DNA of 64,000 bases from Oceanobacillus halotolerans (GTDB lineage Bacteria; Bacillota; Bacilli; Bacillales; Amphibacillaceae): NCBI RefSeq assembly GCF_010993955.1, contig NZ_WIXL01000010.1, forward strand, positions 1 through 64,000, written 5' to 3'. Below are positions 54,282 to 62,947 of this stretch, one piece after another. The notes under the pieces were generated by a model. The model was not told the origin of the DNA. It saw only the letters and a program-made list of their open reading frames with translations, and ran no database searches. Positions within the stretch are counted from its first letter, which is position 1; every line of letters starts with the position of its first letter. The translations under genes were made by a program, and so were the position numbers.

Positions 54282-54377
54282 GTATCTTTTCTAAAAGATG
54301 TTGCTATCTAGTATGAAATGTCCTTCATATAAGATGGATTATGCGTCTTAGAAAACAACAAAGTATGCAAAAAGGTC
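54282..54377. repeat. family 2 mini-element
   Basis: About 96 bp consisting essentially of the two termini: AGTATCTTTTCTAAAAGATG and GGATTATGCGTCTTAGAAAA...TATGCAAAAAGGTCC. Compare the 115-bp element at 62159. Confidence 0.6.
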
Positions 54378-54378
54378 C

Positions 54379-55312
54379 TTAAGAAAAGATTTCATCAATT
54401 GCTTTTCTATCTTTTTCACTCAGTTGAACATTCAATGTAGCCACATTTTGCTGTATTTGTTCTTCCTTTTTTGCACCTGGTATAACGGTATCAATCGGTT
54501 CTTTTGTTAAATACCATGCTAATATAATCTGTGCCACTTCCGCGTTGTTGGCATTAGCGATTTCCCGAACTTGTTCTACTTTTTGTAAGTTTTGTTTAAA
54601 CACTTCCCCTTGTAAATGTGGCATCTTGCTACGAAAATCGTTAAATACCGTACCTTTTGTATACTTGCCAGCCAGTAATCCTGAAGCAAAAGGGAAAAAT
54701 GGCACAAAGGATATTTTCTTTTCAGTTGTATATGGGAAATAATCATTCTCCGCATCACGATTTATTAAATTATAGTGTCCCTGATACACATCAACATATC
54801 CATCTTGATTCGCCTCTTTTAGTTGGTCTATTGAAAAATTCGATACACCGATAGCTCGTATTTTCCCTTCATCTTTTAATTCTTTCAAAGCACCTACCGC
54901 TTCATATTTTGGGGTATATTCCTCAGGTGCATGTATGTAAAACAAATCTATATAATCTGTTTGCAGACGTCTCAGACTATCTTCAACCGTTTGCTTTAAA
55001 AAGCCAGGAGAGTTATCAATGACTGTTTCTGTATTCACAAATTTTTGCGCACCCTTAGTTGCAATGGCCACGTCGTTTCGTTTGTTAAGCTTTTTTAATG
55101 TCTCCCCGATTAATTCTTCTGATCGGCCATAACCATAACTAAATGCTGTGTCGAAATAATCGATACCAGTATTGATGGTGAGCCTCTACTAGTGCTCTAC
55201 CTTCATCATCATTCGTATTTGGATATAGATTATGAGCCCCTATGGTGTTTGCGCCAAGTCCAATAGGATTAACATATAAATCTGTATTTCCAATTTGTAA
55301 TTGTTTTGTCAT
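54379..55312 (-). pseudogene. frameshifted aldo/keto reductase gene
   Basis: A full-length IolS-like aldo/keto reductase would read from the ATG at 55312 (AGGAGGG upstream). It starts MTKQLQIGNTDLYVNPIGLG and continues in frame to GRALVEA (about 55185). One surplus base near 55170-55185 then shifts the frame. The rest is intact: INTGIDYFDTAFSYGYGRSE (catalytic Asp and Tyr), then the 54379-55071 frame with FVNTETVIDNSPGFLKQ and IRAIGVSNF. The total of 934 nt is one base over 311 codons. It is a recent inactivation or a sequencing error. Confidence 0.85.
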
Positions 55313-55376
55313 AGCTGACCCTCCTATTAAGTTGTGGTTAGTGGATTTTTTACAAGAATGTCAGATGAGAAGAAAG

Positions 55377-56516
55377 TTACCTTTTTTTCGCTGCCTCCGT
55401 CATTTGATGCCAAATCGAACCTTTTGCTTCCTCACCGCCCTCAATTCGCGCTAATGCCATCTTTACTTGCATGCGAACTTCAAATTCTGGATCATCTGCT
55501 GATTGCTGCAGCGCTGGAATGGCAGTATCATCCCCTACTTCATATAAAAACATGGCAGCTCGCCAGCGCACCAGTCGATTAGGGTCTTGTAATGCATGGA
55601 TCATTTCTGGGATTGCTTCTTTAAAGCCAAGATCTGATAGGCAATCACCAGCCGTGCGCCGAACATTCACAGCTTTATCTTTTAATGCTTTATATAAATA
55701 AGGCAATACTTCTGGTTCTTCAATCATCCCTAGATAGGCAGTTGCAAGGCGTCTAATCGATGCTTTACTATCATCTAATGCTTTATTTAAAATGGGAAGA
55801 TCTTCTAAAGTAGGTTCCATTCGGTCAAGTGCAGCATAGCGCTCTTTCCAACTCGGACTGTCAAGCATGTCTAATGTAACCTGTTCTCGTGATGGCCTCA
55901 TGTCTTCTTGGTTTTCATTTTCGAGTGCCATTTGAACAAGCGTATCAATTCTCTTTTCATCATAGCTTGCTTCCAGTTCTTCGACTACTTCTTTTCCGAT
56001 TTCATCAATATCTCCGTAACGTGGATTTTGTTCCACCCATTTTCGTTCCATTAGCATATTACTCGATGCTTCGGAGGCTTTTAAGGTCGCATTCATGAAC
56101 CGTTCTGGAAGACCAAATCGTTGTTCATCATCCCCTTCTTGTAATTTTACTTGTACAGGGATGTCCCGAAACATTTGAATAAAAACTTTAATTTCGCCAA
56201 ATGAGTCATCTACATTCGATTCTATACCGTTATTATCAATTTCTGTAAGGTTTTCAGAAGACCCTAGTACCTGACGTACTTCTGGAAGAATTTCCTCCCA
56301 TGGGACACGTGGGTTTCGCTCTAGTGCAATAAAGTCAATCACACGATATAACCCTTTTACACCATTAATGTTAAATAAACTAAGAATATAATCAGGGGCA
56401 CTATCCAAATCATCATCTTGTTTATAATTTTCTGTTTGTCCATCAGGCAAACTTTCGTCTACATTGATCTTCATGGAATGAGGACTGGGTGTAGGCTCGA
56501 TTGAGACGATTTTCAC
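55377..56516 (-). CDS. cvfC: CvfC-like protein: Nfu N-terminal domain plus HEAT repeats
   Basis: A 379-aa protein. The N-terminal Nfu_N-type domain (MKIVSIEPTPSPHSMKINVD; NINGVKGLYRVIDFIALER) spans about 1-90. From about 190 onward there are five or six HEAT-like repeats (for example LDDSKASIRRLATAYLGMI and DKAVNVRRTAGDCLSDLGF). It matches Staphylococcus CvfC and Bacillus YpgR-type proteins, whose biochemical role is unresolved. The start is GTG at 56516, with AAGGATGA upstream; the ATG three codons earlier overlaps that site. Confidence 0.87.
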   Translation of the reverse strand: MKIVSIEPTPSPHSMKINVDESLPDGQTENYKQDDDLDSAPDYILSLFNINGVKGLYRVIDFIALERNPRVPWEEILPEVRQVLGSSENLTEIDNNGIESNVDDSFGEIKVFIQMFRDIPVQVKLQEGDDEQRFGLPERFMNATLKASEASSNMLMERKWVEQNPRYGDIDEIGKEVVEELEASYDEKRIDTLVQMALENENQEDMRPSREQVTLDMLDSPSWKERYAALDRMEPTLEDLPILNKALDDSKASIRRLATAYLGMIEEPEVLPYLYKALKDKAVNVRRTAGDCLSDLGFKEAIPEMIHALQDPNRLVRWRAAMFLYEVGDDTAIPALQQSADDPEFEVRMQVKMALARIEGGEEAKGSIWHQMTEAAKKR

Positions 56517-56690
56517 GTTTATCATCCTTTCCGATAAAAAGTTTTCACTATTATCGTGATGTTAACAAATAATGACGGGTGAATCCATTATCGCGATTGC
56601 ATTTTATGTCTATGCCATCAATAAATTACAAATAAATTTTGTTATGCACGAGATACTAACAATAGACAACTTTTAAAAGAAGGTGTAAAA

Positions 56691-57953
56691 ATGACATCAA
56701 ATTACCAAATTCCAGTAGACCATGGCACCGATAATAGTTTGCAATTATTGATGGAGGGGTATCATTATATTCCAAATCGGTGTCGCAAATATAATACGAA
56801 AATCTTTGAAACACATATTTTGGGTGGACAAAAGGCGATTTGTATCCAGGGAAAAGAAGCGGCTGAAATTTTTTACGATAATGAACGGTTTCAACGAAAA
56901 GGGGCCGCACCTCCACGGATTCAGAAATCCTTATTTGGAGTGAATGCCGTTCAAACGATGGATGGAAAAGCACATCAGCATCGAAAAAAGTTATTTATGT
57001 CCCTAATGACACCAGAACGTATTCAATTGCTAAAAGAGATTACCGAACAACAATGGGATATTGCAATTGATAAATGGGAGAATATGGATGGTCGTATCGA
57101 ATTGTTTACGGAGACTGAAGAAATGATGACACGTATAGCGTGCCAATGGGCTGGTGTTCCGTTACGTGCAAGTGAATTAACAGCAAGAGCAAGTGACTTA
57201 GGTGCGTTGATTGATGCATTTGGTGCAGTTGGTCCTAGACATTGGCATGGAAGAATAGCAAGACCAAGAATTGAGGCATGGATTATGAATGTGATAGACC
57301 AAGTACGAAACGGCAATTTAAAGCCACCAGAAGATACACCGTTACATGCATTTAGTTGGCACCGTGATTTAAATGGAAATTTGTTAAGTACAAATATGGC
57401 AGCTGTTGAGTTAATTAATATTATACGACCAATTGTAGCGATTGGCCGGTATATTACATTTGGTGCATTAGCGTTACATGATTATCCAGAAACAAAAGAA
57501 AAGTTACAAGAGGATGATGGAACCTACAGCCAAATGTTTGTCCAAGAGGTTCGCCGCTATTATCCATTTGGTCCGTTTCTTGGTGCACGTGTCAAAAAAG
57601 ACTTCACATGGAATGGACATGCCTTTAAACAAGGGACGATGGTGTTATTAGATATTTATGGAACCAATCATGATCCAGAACTCTGGGATAACCCAGATAG
57701 GTTCTACCCTGAACGCTTCTATAATTGGGAAGGAAGTCCATTTGATTTCATTCCACAAGGTGGAGGAGATTATCATATGGGCCATCGTTGTGCTGGAGAA
57801 TGGGTAACCATTGAGGTCATGAAAACAAGTTTAGATATAATGGCCAAAAAACTTGCATATTCTGTCCCTGACCAAAACTTAGAATTCAGTATGGTACGGA
57901 TGCCGTCTATTCCAAAGAGTCGATTCATTATCGAAAATGTGCGTAGAATATAA
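56691..57953 (+). CDS. cypC: fatty-acid hydroxylating peroxygenase, cytochrome P450 CYP152 type
   Basis: A 420-aa P450 that uses hydrogen peroxide to hydroxylate fatty acids at the alpha/beta position. It has the CYP152 hallmarks. The heme Cys367 is in GHRCAGEW, preceded by GGGDYHMGH. Arg246-Pro247 (NIIRPIVAIGRYI) replaces the usual I-helix acid/Thr pair and anchors the fatty-acid carboxylate. KFAGGQ-like ERFYNWEGSP and EVRRYYPFGP are also present. No redox partner genes are needed or seen. Ribosome binding site AAGAAGG. Confidence 0.93.
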   Translation: MTSNYQIPVDHGTDNSLQLLMEGYHYIPNRCRKYNTKIFETHILGGQKAICIQGKEAAEIFYDNERFQRKGAAPPRIQKSLFGVNAVQTMDGKAHQHRKKLFMSLMTPERIQLLKEITEQQWDIAIDKWENMDGRIELFTETEEMMTRIACQWAGVPLRASELTARASDLGALIDAFGAVGPRHWHGRIARPRIEAWIMNVIDQVRNGNLKPPEDTPLHAFSWHRDLNGNLLSTNMAAVELINIIRPIVAIGRYITFGALALHDYPETKEKLQEDDGTYSQMFVQEVRRYYPFGPFLGARVKKDFTWNGHAFKQGTMVLLDIYGTNHDPELWDNPDRFYPERFYNWEGSPFDFIPQGGGDYHMGHRCAGEWVTIEVMKTSLDIMAKKLAYSVPDQNLEFSMVRMPSIPKSRFIIENVRRI

Positions 57954-57958
57954 TCTTT

Positions 57959-58004
57959 GTCAATCATGTAAATGGTTGAAGTGGTTTGCATTTACATGAT
58001 TGAC
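57959..58004. terminator. 16-bp perfect inverted repeat after the P450 gene
   Basis: GTCAATCATGTAAATG (57959-57974) and its exact complement (57989-58004) flank a 14-nt loop. No T-run follows, so it is a poor terminator by itself. The right arm overlaps the -35 of the next promoter. ATGTAAAT occurs a third time at 58010-58017. Confidence 0.55.
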
Positions 58005-58045
58005 GTTTCTATGTAAATTAGTATATAATTATTTCGAATTCGAGA
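58000..58045 (+). promoter_or_regulatory. promoter and MhqR-like operator of the marR-wrbA pair
   Basis: -35 TTGACG (58000-58005), 18-nt spacer, -10 TATAAT (58024-58029). Directly downstream is the near-palindrome ATTTCGAATTCGAGAT (58031-58046). It resembles the inverted repeat recognised by B. subtilis MhqR (ATCTCGAATTCGAGAT). The position at the start site suits repression. Confidence 0.75.
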
Positions 58046-58066
58046 TTTTTTAAAGGAATGATAAAG

Positions 58067-58513
58067 ATGGCTGAAAAGAGGGAACAAGAAAATTTGTCGT
58101 TAAAGTTATTTGTTGTATTAACGCGTGCATTACAATCCATAAAAAAACAAGTGGAAGCAGATATTAGAAGCTACGGACTAAATACGACCGAGTTTGGTGT
58201 ACTAGAATTGTTATTTCATAAAGGCGATCAACCGATTCAAAAAATTGGGGATAAAGTATTGCTGGCTAGTAGTAGTATTACCTATGTCGTTGACAAACTA
58301 GAAGAGAAAAAGTATTTAGAGCGTAGACCTTGTCCAACAGATCGCCGCATAACACATGCTGTATTAACAGATAAAGGCCGTGAGTTAATGGAGGAGATCT
58401 TTCCGAAACATAGGGAAGCGGTGCACAACATATTTGAGGGATTATCAACAACTGAGAAGGAAACAATGATTACACAGTTGAAAAAGTTAGGTCTTTATGC
58501 CGAAGATCTTTAA
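58067..58513 (+). CDS. MarR-family repressor, MhqR-like
   Basis: A 148-aa winged-helix regulator. ALQSIKKQVEADIRSYGLNTTEFGVLELL leads into the DNA-binding helices (IQKIGDKVLLASSSITYVVDKLEEKKYLERR) and the wing (PCPTDRRITHAVLTDKG). It is closest in character to the MhqR/YkvE group that senses quinones. It lacks the OhrR-type N-terminal Cys; the only Cys is in the wing. Start ATG 58067 with AAAGGAATGA upstream. It probably represses itself and the wrbA-like gene 89 nt downstream. Confidence 0.88.
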   Translation: MAEKREQENLSLKLFVVLTRALQSIKKQVEADIRSYGLNTTEFGVLELLFHKGDQPIQKIGDKVLLASSSITYVVDKLEEKKYLERRPCPTDRRITHAVLTDKGRELMEEIFPKHREAVHNIFEGLSTTEKETMITQLKKLGLYAEDL

Positions 58514-58602
58514 TTTATAGAGCTGCTTTTTGAATATATTTCCGGTATTTGGAAATCCTAATTATTACTGTTTATATACTTACATAAAAGGAGATGATAC
58601 AT

Positions 58603-59205
58603 TTGGCAAAAGTAAATCTAGCAGTTATTTATTATAGTTCAACAGGAACCAATTATCAGTTAGCACAGTGGGCTGAAGCAGGCGCTAAGGACGCTGGAGC
58701 AGAAGTAAAGGTTGTGAAAGTTCCAGAACTTGCACCTGAAGAGGCAATTGCATCTAATCCTGCTTGGAAAGACCATTATGAAGCAACAAAGGATGTACCA
58801 GAGGCAACCTCAGATGATATTGAATGGGCAGATGCTATTATTTTTAGTGTACCAACAAGATTTGGCAATTTACCAGCACAAATGAAGCAATTTTTAGACA
58901 CACAAGGTGGACTATGGGCTAATGGGAAAACGGTAAATAAAGTAGTAAGTGGTATGACATCAGCACAAAACCCACATGGTGGTCAAGAGGCGACACTCCT
59001 TGCTCTATATACTTCTATGATGCACTGGGGTGCCATTATAGCTACCCCTGGATATACCGATCCTGTATTATTTGGAGCAGGAGGAAACCCATATGGAACT
59101 AGTGTATCAGTTGACCAAGATAATAAGATGGTTGAAGATGTAGAAGCTGCGGTTAAACATCAAGCGAAACGAACCGTTGATATTGCACAACGCGTAAAAG
59201 GATAA
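58603..59205 (+). CDS. wrbA: WrbA-type NAD(P)H:quinone oxidoreductase
   Basis: A 200-aa flavodoxin-fold protein that reduces quinones by two electrons and so avoids semiquinone radicals. FMN-binding loops: YYSSTGTNYQLAQWAEAGA (phosphate loop), SVPTRFGNLPAQMKQFLD (about 86-103) and MTSAQNPHGGQEATLLALY (about 120-138). The start is TTG at 58603, with AAAGGAG nine nt upstream. It lies next to an MhqR-like repressor, which supports a quinone-response role. A terminator follows. Confidence 0.93.
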   Translation: MAKVNLAVIYYSSTGTNYQLAQWAEAGAKDAGAEVKVVKVPELAPEEAIASNPAWKDHYEATKDVPEATSDDIEWADAIIFSVPTRFGNLPAQMKQFLDTQGGLWANGKTVNKVVSGMTSAQNPHGGQEATLLALYTSMMHWGAIIATPGYTDPVLFGAGGNPYGTSVSVDQDNKMVEDVEAAVKHQAKRTVDIAQRVKG

Positions 59206-59219
59206 AGAAATAGGAGAGA

Positions 59220-59250
59220 GCTGGTCAGGGGATTACTGGTCAGCTTTTTT
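59220..59250 (+). terminator. wrbA terminator
   Basis: GCTGGTCAG pairs with CTGGTCAGC through two G-U pairs and is followed by TTTTTT. Confidence 0.75.
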
Positions 59251-59336
59251 CATATTTGCTTGGACAATCTCCCCTATATTATGCTTACAAATAGAATCTT
59301 TTAAGAAATGGTAAAAAATGTAGATAGGATGACACG

Positions 59337-60533
59337 ATGACAAATATAGTTAATATACATGCGAAAAAGAAATTTGTTCAGCAATATCAAAAAGGATTTC
59401 CCCTTATTAATAAAGATACGATTATGGATGCAGGAGTTTTGCAAGGGGAAGGAAGTATTATACATCTCCATGATCATAGTGGAAAATTTATAGCAAAGGG
59501 GTATTATGGAAGGCAGAATAAAGGAATTGGGTGGATTCTTACAACGGACAAAAAACAAAAGATTGACGAGTCTTTCTTTGAACATAAAATGGTAGAGGCA
59601 ATGAATAAGAGGCAATCCTTTTATAATGATACGGAAACAACCGCCTTCCGCATATTTAATGGTGAAGGAGATGGAATAGGTGGCTTAACAATTGATTATT
59701 ATGCAGGTTATTATGTGATTAATTGGTATAGTGCAGGGATATATGCGTTTAAGGAATTTGTGATCCGTGCTCTAGATAACATAGCAGATTATAAAGCAAT
59801 TTATGAAAAGAAACGTTTTGATACAAAAGGTCACTATATTGATGATGATGATTTTGTAAAAGGGGAACGCGGTGAATTTCCGACTATTGTGAAGGAAAAT
59901 GGTATGCAGTATGCCGTTTATCTAAACGATGGTGCCATGGTTGGGATTTTTCTTGATCAACGAGATGTGCGGAAAGCGATTCGCGATCGTTATGCCATTG
60001 ACAAAAATGCATTAAATACATTTTCTTATACAGGAGCCTTTTCTGTTGCAGCTGCATTAGGTGGTTCAGTGAAAACAACTAACGTTGATCTCGCAAAACG
60101 GAGTAAAGGAAAAACAATAGAACAATTCAGTGTGAATGGGATCGATTTCGAACAACAGGACATTATTGTAATGGATGTCTTTGATTACTTTAAATATGCG
60201 AAACGGAAAAATTTGACCTATGATCTCGTTATTTTAGACCCGCCGAGTTTTGCACGTTCCAAAAAACGTACCTTTAGTACTGCGAAAGATTATCCGGATT
60301 TACTGAAAGATGCGATTCAGATCACGGAGAAAAACGGGCTGATTATTGCTTCAACCAATAATGCGTCGTTTGGTATGAAAAAATTCAAAGGGTTTATTAA
60401 GAAGGCCTTTGAGGAAATGGGTAGTTCTTATAAGGTAATAGAGGAATTCTCATTACCAGAAGATTTCACAGTTCATCCATCTTTTCCTCAGGGGAATTAT
60501 TTAAAAGTCGTGATTGTTGAGAAAAGGTCATAA
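59337..60533 (+). CDS. class I SAM-dependent rRNA methyltransferase (RlmI/YwbD-like)
   Basis: A 398-aa enzyme with an N-terminal PUA-like RNA-binding part (residues 1-80) and a C-terminal Rossmann methyltransferase. NTFSYTGAFSVAAALGG is SAM motif I, TTNVDLAKRSK has the acidic residue, and LVILDPPSFARSKK is the DPP(S/Y)F catalytic motif IV with the C5-methylcytosine-type pattern. Expected to methylate 23S rRNA cytosine; the exact site is unknown. Ribosome binding site AGGATGA. Confidence 0.9.
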   Translation: MTNIVNIHAKKKFVQQYQKGFPLINKDTIMDAGVLQGEGSIIHLHDHSGKFIAKGYYGRQNKGIGWILTTDKKQKIDESFFEHKMVEAMNKRQSFYNDTETTAFRIFNGEGDGIGGLTIDYYAGYYVINWYSAGIYAFKEFVIRALDNIADYKAIYEKKRFDTKGHYIDDDDFVKGERGEFPTIVKENGMQYAVYLNDGAMVGIFLDQRDVRKAIRDRYAIDKNALNTFSYTGAFSVAAALGGSVKTTNVDLAKRSKGKTIEQFSVNGIDFEQQDIIVMDVFDYFKYAKRKNLTYDLVILDPPSFARSKKRTFSTAKDYPDLLKDAIQITEKNGLIIASTNNASFGMKKFKGFIKKAFEEMGSSYKVIEEFSLPEDFTVHPSFPQGNYLKVVIVEKRS

Positions 60534-60536
60534 GTA

Positions 60537-60828
60537 CGCTTTAGTGACCGAATCAGCAGGGTATGTTGTATAGGGAACACGCTTGTCAATGCCTGAATCA
60601 GCAAAGAAAGACGTGAAAAGATAGTAGCGCGCGCTTGTCAGTGACCGAATTAGCACATAATGTGGTAGAAGGGTAACAGATCACGCCTCTCTGTGACTGA
60701 TTCGGCATGCAAAGTTGTAAAAAGGTAACAGAGGAAGCTTCTCAGTGCCAGAATCAGAAAGCAAAATAGAAAAAGGTCATAGAGCACGTTTCTCAATGAC
60801 CGATTCAGAAAGAAAAGCCATCAAAAGT
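60537..60828. repeat. six-unit degenerate tandem repeat
   Basis: Units of about 50-53 bp begin CTTTAGTGACCGAATCAGCA (60539), then CTTGTCAATGCCTGAATCAG, CTTGTCAGTGACCGAATTAG, CCTCTCTGTGACTGATTCGG, CTTCTCAGTGCCAGAATCAG and TTTCTCAATGACCGATTCAG. Each ends near a GTAACAGA-CACG-like segment. GACCGAATC and GATTCGG types alternate, so units can pair with each other. There is no reading frame. It sits between the methyltransferase gene and a family 1 fragment. Confidence 0.75.
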
Positions 60829-60988
60829 TGTGGCAAAAAGCGCCACGACGAGGCTTGACTTATGCTTGCCAGATAAGAAACAAAACGTTCTTACTGCATA
60901 AGTGCAACTAAGGCTTTTGCCATAAGAACTCGGCGAAAAGCCTAGTTTTCTAATCGGGGGTGATCATGGCGCTTCTAGCTTTTGTTAA
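60829..60988. repeat. family 1 repeat, 3' part
   Basis: GTTGTGGCAAAAAGCGCCAC to GCGCTTCTAGCTTTTGTT. The GTATAAAAAG head and CAGCGCC arm are missing. It overlaps the last codons and stop of the broken tetR gene. Confidence 0.75.
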
Positions 60989-61546
60989 CAAATAATCCAT
61001 TCTGTAGGATGTGTTTGATATAAGACAACCACTCGGGTTGAGGAATGTCTGAATGGTTAGGAATATCAATTGTTTGGAAAATAAAACCTAAGATTAAGGT
61101 GTCTGGGATAGAAGGATCTAATCGCTTCTCTTTTCTTCCGAGGTCAACAAAGCTTTGTAAAAAACGGTACATATCATGATGCAGTTGTTCCAATTGTTCT
61201 AAATTAGTTTTAACTGCTTCATTGGTTTCAGGAATTTTAAAGGCGATTTTCGGTATGTTATAAACCTCATTATCTTGAAAAATAATATGTATTAGAAAAT
61301 CAATTGACGCAAAAAACTGTCATATGCTTTGAACTGTTGTAATGTTAATAGGAATTTCTCCATTTCATATACCATATATTCCGTTATTAAAGCTTCTTTA
61401 TTTCCATAGTATTTATATAATGTTCCCCTTGCAATGTCCAGTTGTTCTGGAACGGAACGAAATGTAAATCCCTCATATCCGTGTTGGAGTAGAGTTTTTT
61501 TTTGTTGTTTGATAAAGTGTCTCTTTCGAAAATTTCCGATCTCGTG
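60975..61546 (-). pseudogene. broken TetR-family regulator gene
   Basis: Reading leftward, a frame from 61543 encodes RHFIKQQKKTLLQHGYEGF, then LDIARGTLYKYYGNKEALIT (helix-turn-helix) and ends at a stop near 61293. The next frame resumes with IDFLIHIIFQDNEVYNIPK and continues through LEQLEQLHHDMYRFLQSF to ILQNGLFVNKS. So there is one frameshift, at about 61293-61310. No ATG/GTG/TTG start exists between the upstream TAG (61547) and the coding part. The stop is supplied by a family 1 repeat. Confidence 0.8.
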
Positions 61547-61559
61547 CTATTTTATGTCC

Positions 61560-62012
61560 TCAACTTTCCCTGATTGATTTGATTGTTTGTTTCAGTAACG
61601 TTTCAAATTTTGTTTTATCTTCATCAGTGAATGGTTTTGGTCCCTTTGTTTTTTGCCCACTTCTTCTAGCCTTGGCACTTAGATGGCGTGCCTGTAGCAA
61701 TTGGTCAATATTTTCATTCGTATACTGGAACCCTTTATGATGTAAAATGATGCACCCTTTTCCTAATCCAAGGGAAGCCAAACCATAATCCTGTGTAATA
61801 ATAATATCATGCTTTTGCGCGAGTTTCATGATACGATAGTCTGCCGCATCAGAACCGGTATCAACATAAATCGTTTCCACTCCCTCTTTAGGTTCATCAT
61901 GGGAAAAGTGACTAAAGCTTTTCACTAACACAACAGGGATATGAGCTTTCTTTGCAACAGAAATAACGATATCTTTTACGGGGCTTGCGTCTGCATCCAC
62001 ATATATTTTCAT
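61560..62012 (-). CDS. YaiI/YqxD-family protein (DUF188, PIN-like)
   Basis: A 150-aa protein with [16 protein letters not shown] at the start, [17 protein letters not shown] in the middle, [15 protein letters not shown], and a basic C-terminus [18 protein letters not shown]. These motifs with conserved Asp residues define UPF0178/DUF188, which has a PIN-like nuclease fold; the activity is unproven. AAAGGAG lies 9 nt before the ATG. It stands upstream of the broken tetR gene on the same strand. Confidence 0.9.
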   Translation of the reverse strand: MKIYVDADASPVKDIVISVAKKAHIPVVLVKSFSHFSHDEPKEGVETIYVDTGSDAADYRIMKLAQKHDIIITQDYGLASLGLGKGCIILHHKGFQYTNENIDQLLQARHLSAKARRSGQKTKGPKPFTDEDKTKFETLLKQTIKSIRES

Positions 62013-62158
62013 CGTATGTATCTCCTTTTAATATCAGTAAGTTGATTGTGAGGATAATGGCAGTCGCTATATTTGTCAACTTTGAAATGTAAATGGTGAA
62101 TAGAAAAAGGAAGTAGGAGCAAGATATGGATAAACATGTTGTTTACATTATAAATCAA

Positions 62159-62273
62159 GGCTGTTTTCCCTCAGGGTTGGTTTAGCACTCATCCTATAAA
62201 GAGGATGATCATAACTACTGCGCATTATATAGATTATGCGACGTAGAAAACAACAAAGTATGCGAAAAGAGCC
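62159..62273. repeat. family 2 mini-element (115 bp)
   Basis: GGCTGTTTTCCC at the left end and ACTACTGCGCATTATATAG...TATGCGAAAAGAGCC at the right. It carries almost only terminal sequences. Inner ATCCTATAAAGAGGAT forms a small hairpin. The right end is the inverse complement of the left end at 41911. Nothing else is seen in 62013-62300. Confidence 0.75.
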
Positions 62274-62300
62274 TAAATTAAATTCATGGAGGTAAAGCTA

Positions 62301-62813
62301 ATGGGTATATTAGGAGGAAATCCAAAAGAAGAACCAATGCATTATGGTGAGGTATTTGGAACATGGACATTCTTAATGAGTTCTCAATCGTTAGTGGCTG
62401 GCTATCAAACACTTTATAATCATACTGGTGATGGTGATTTGAAAAAAATCATAAAAGAAGCAATTGATGATTGCCAGGATGCAATTACAAAAGTGGAAGC
62501 ATTATTAAAAGAAAATGGTGTAGGACTTCCACCAGCCCCACCCGAACGGCCAGAAGCACAACTAGATGATGTTCCAGTTGGTGCTAGGTTTCAAGACAAA
62601 GAAATTGCAGCAATGGTAGCAAAAGATAATGCTGCTGGGTTAGTAGCATGCAGTAAGATAATGGGAGAGTCTATCCGAGAAGATATCGCAACGATGTTTG
62701 GAGAAATTCATACAAAAAAGGCAACATTAGGAGCAAAAATTCTTCGGCTAAATAAGGAAAAAGGATGGCTTATTGCTCCACCATTGCATCAACAGCCATC
62801 GGAAAATGATTAA
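62301..62813 (+). CDS. DUF3231-family protein
   Basis: A 170-aa, mostly helical protein. HYGEVFGTWTFLMSSQSLVAGYQTLYNHTGD at the N-terminus and LPPAPPERP mid-protein are the signatures of DUF3231, a Bacillus family with a predicted ferritin-like four-helix bundle. The function is unknown. The start ATG at 62301 has ATGGAGG 8 nt upstream. A hairpin terminator follows. Confidence 0.85.
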   Translation: MGILGGNPKEEPMHYGEVFGTWTFLMSSQSLVAGYQTLYNHTGDGDLKKIIKEAIDDCQDAITKVEALLKENGVGLPPAPPERPEAQLDDVPVGARFQDKEIAAMVAKDNAAGLVACSKIMGESIREDIATMFGEIHTKKATLGAKILRLNKEKGWLIAPPLHQQPSEND

Positions 62814-62822
62814 AAGAAAAAA

Positions 62823-62856
62823 CAAATCACCATTGTTGGGATACAATGGTGATTTA
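62823..62856 (+). terminator. terminator of the DUF3231 gene
   Basis: AAATCACCATTGT pairs with ACAATGGTGATTT; TACTATTTCG follows. Confidence 0.8.
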
Positions 62857-62947
62857 CTATTTCGTTTGGCAATACGCTCCATTTGTAAATATTCGTCACT
62901 ATGATTATGATAATAAAGGGATTAATAAAGATATAAAAGGTGATGAC

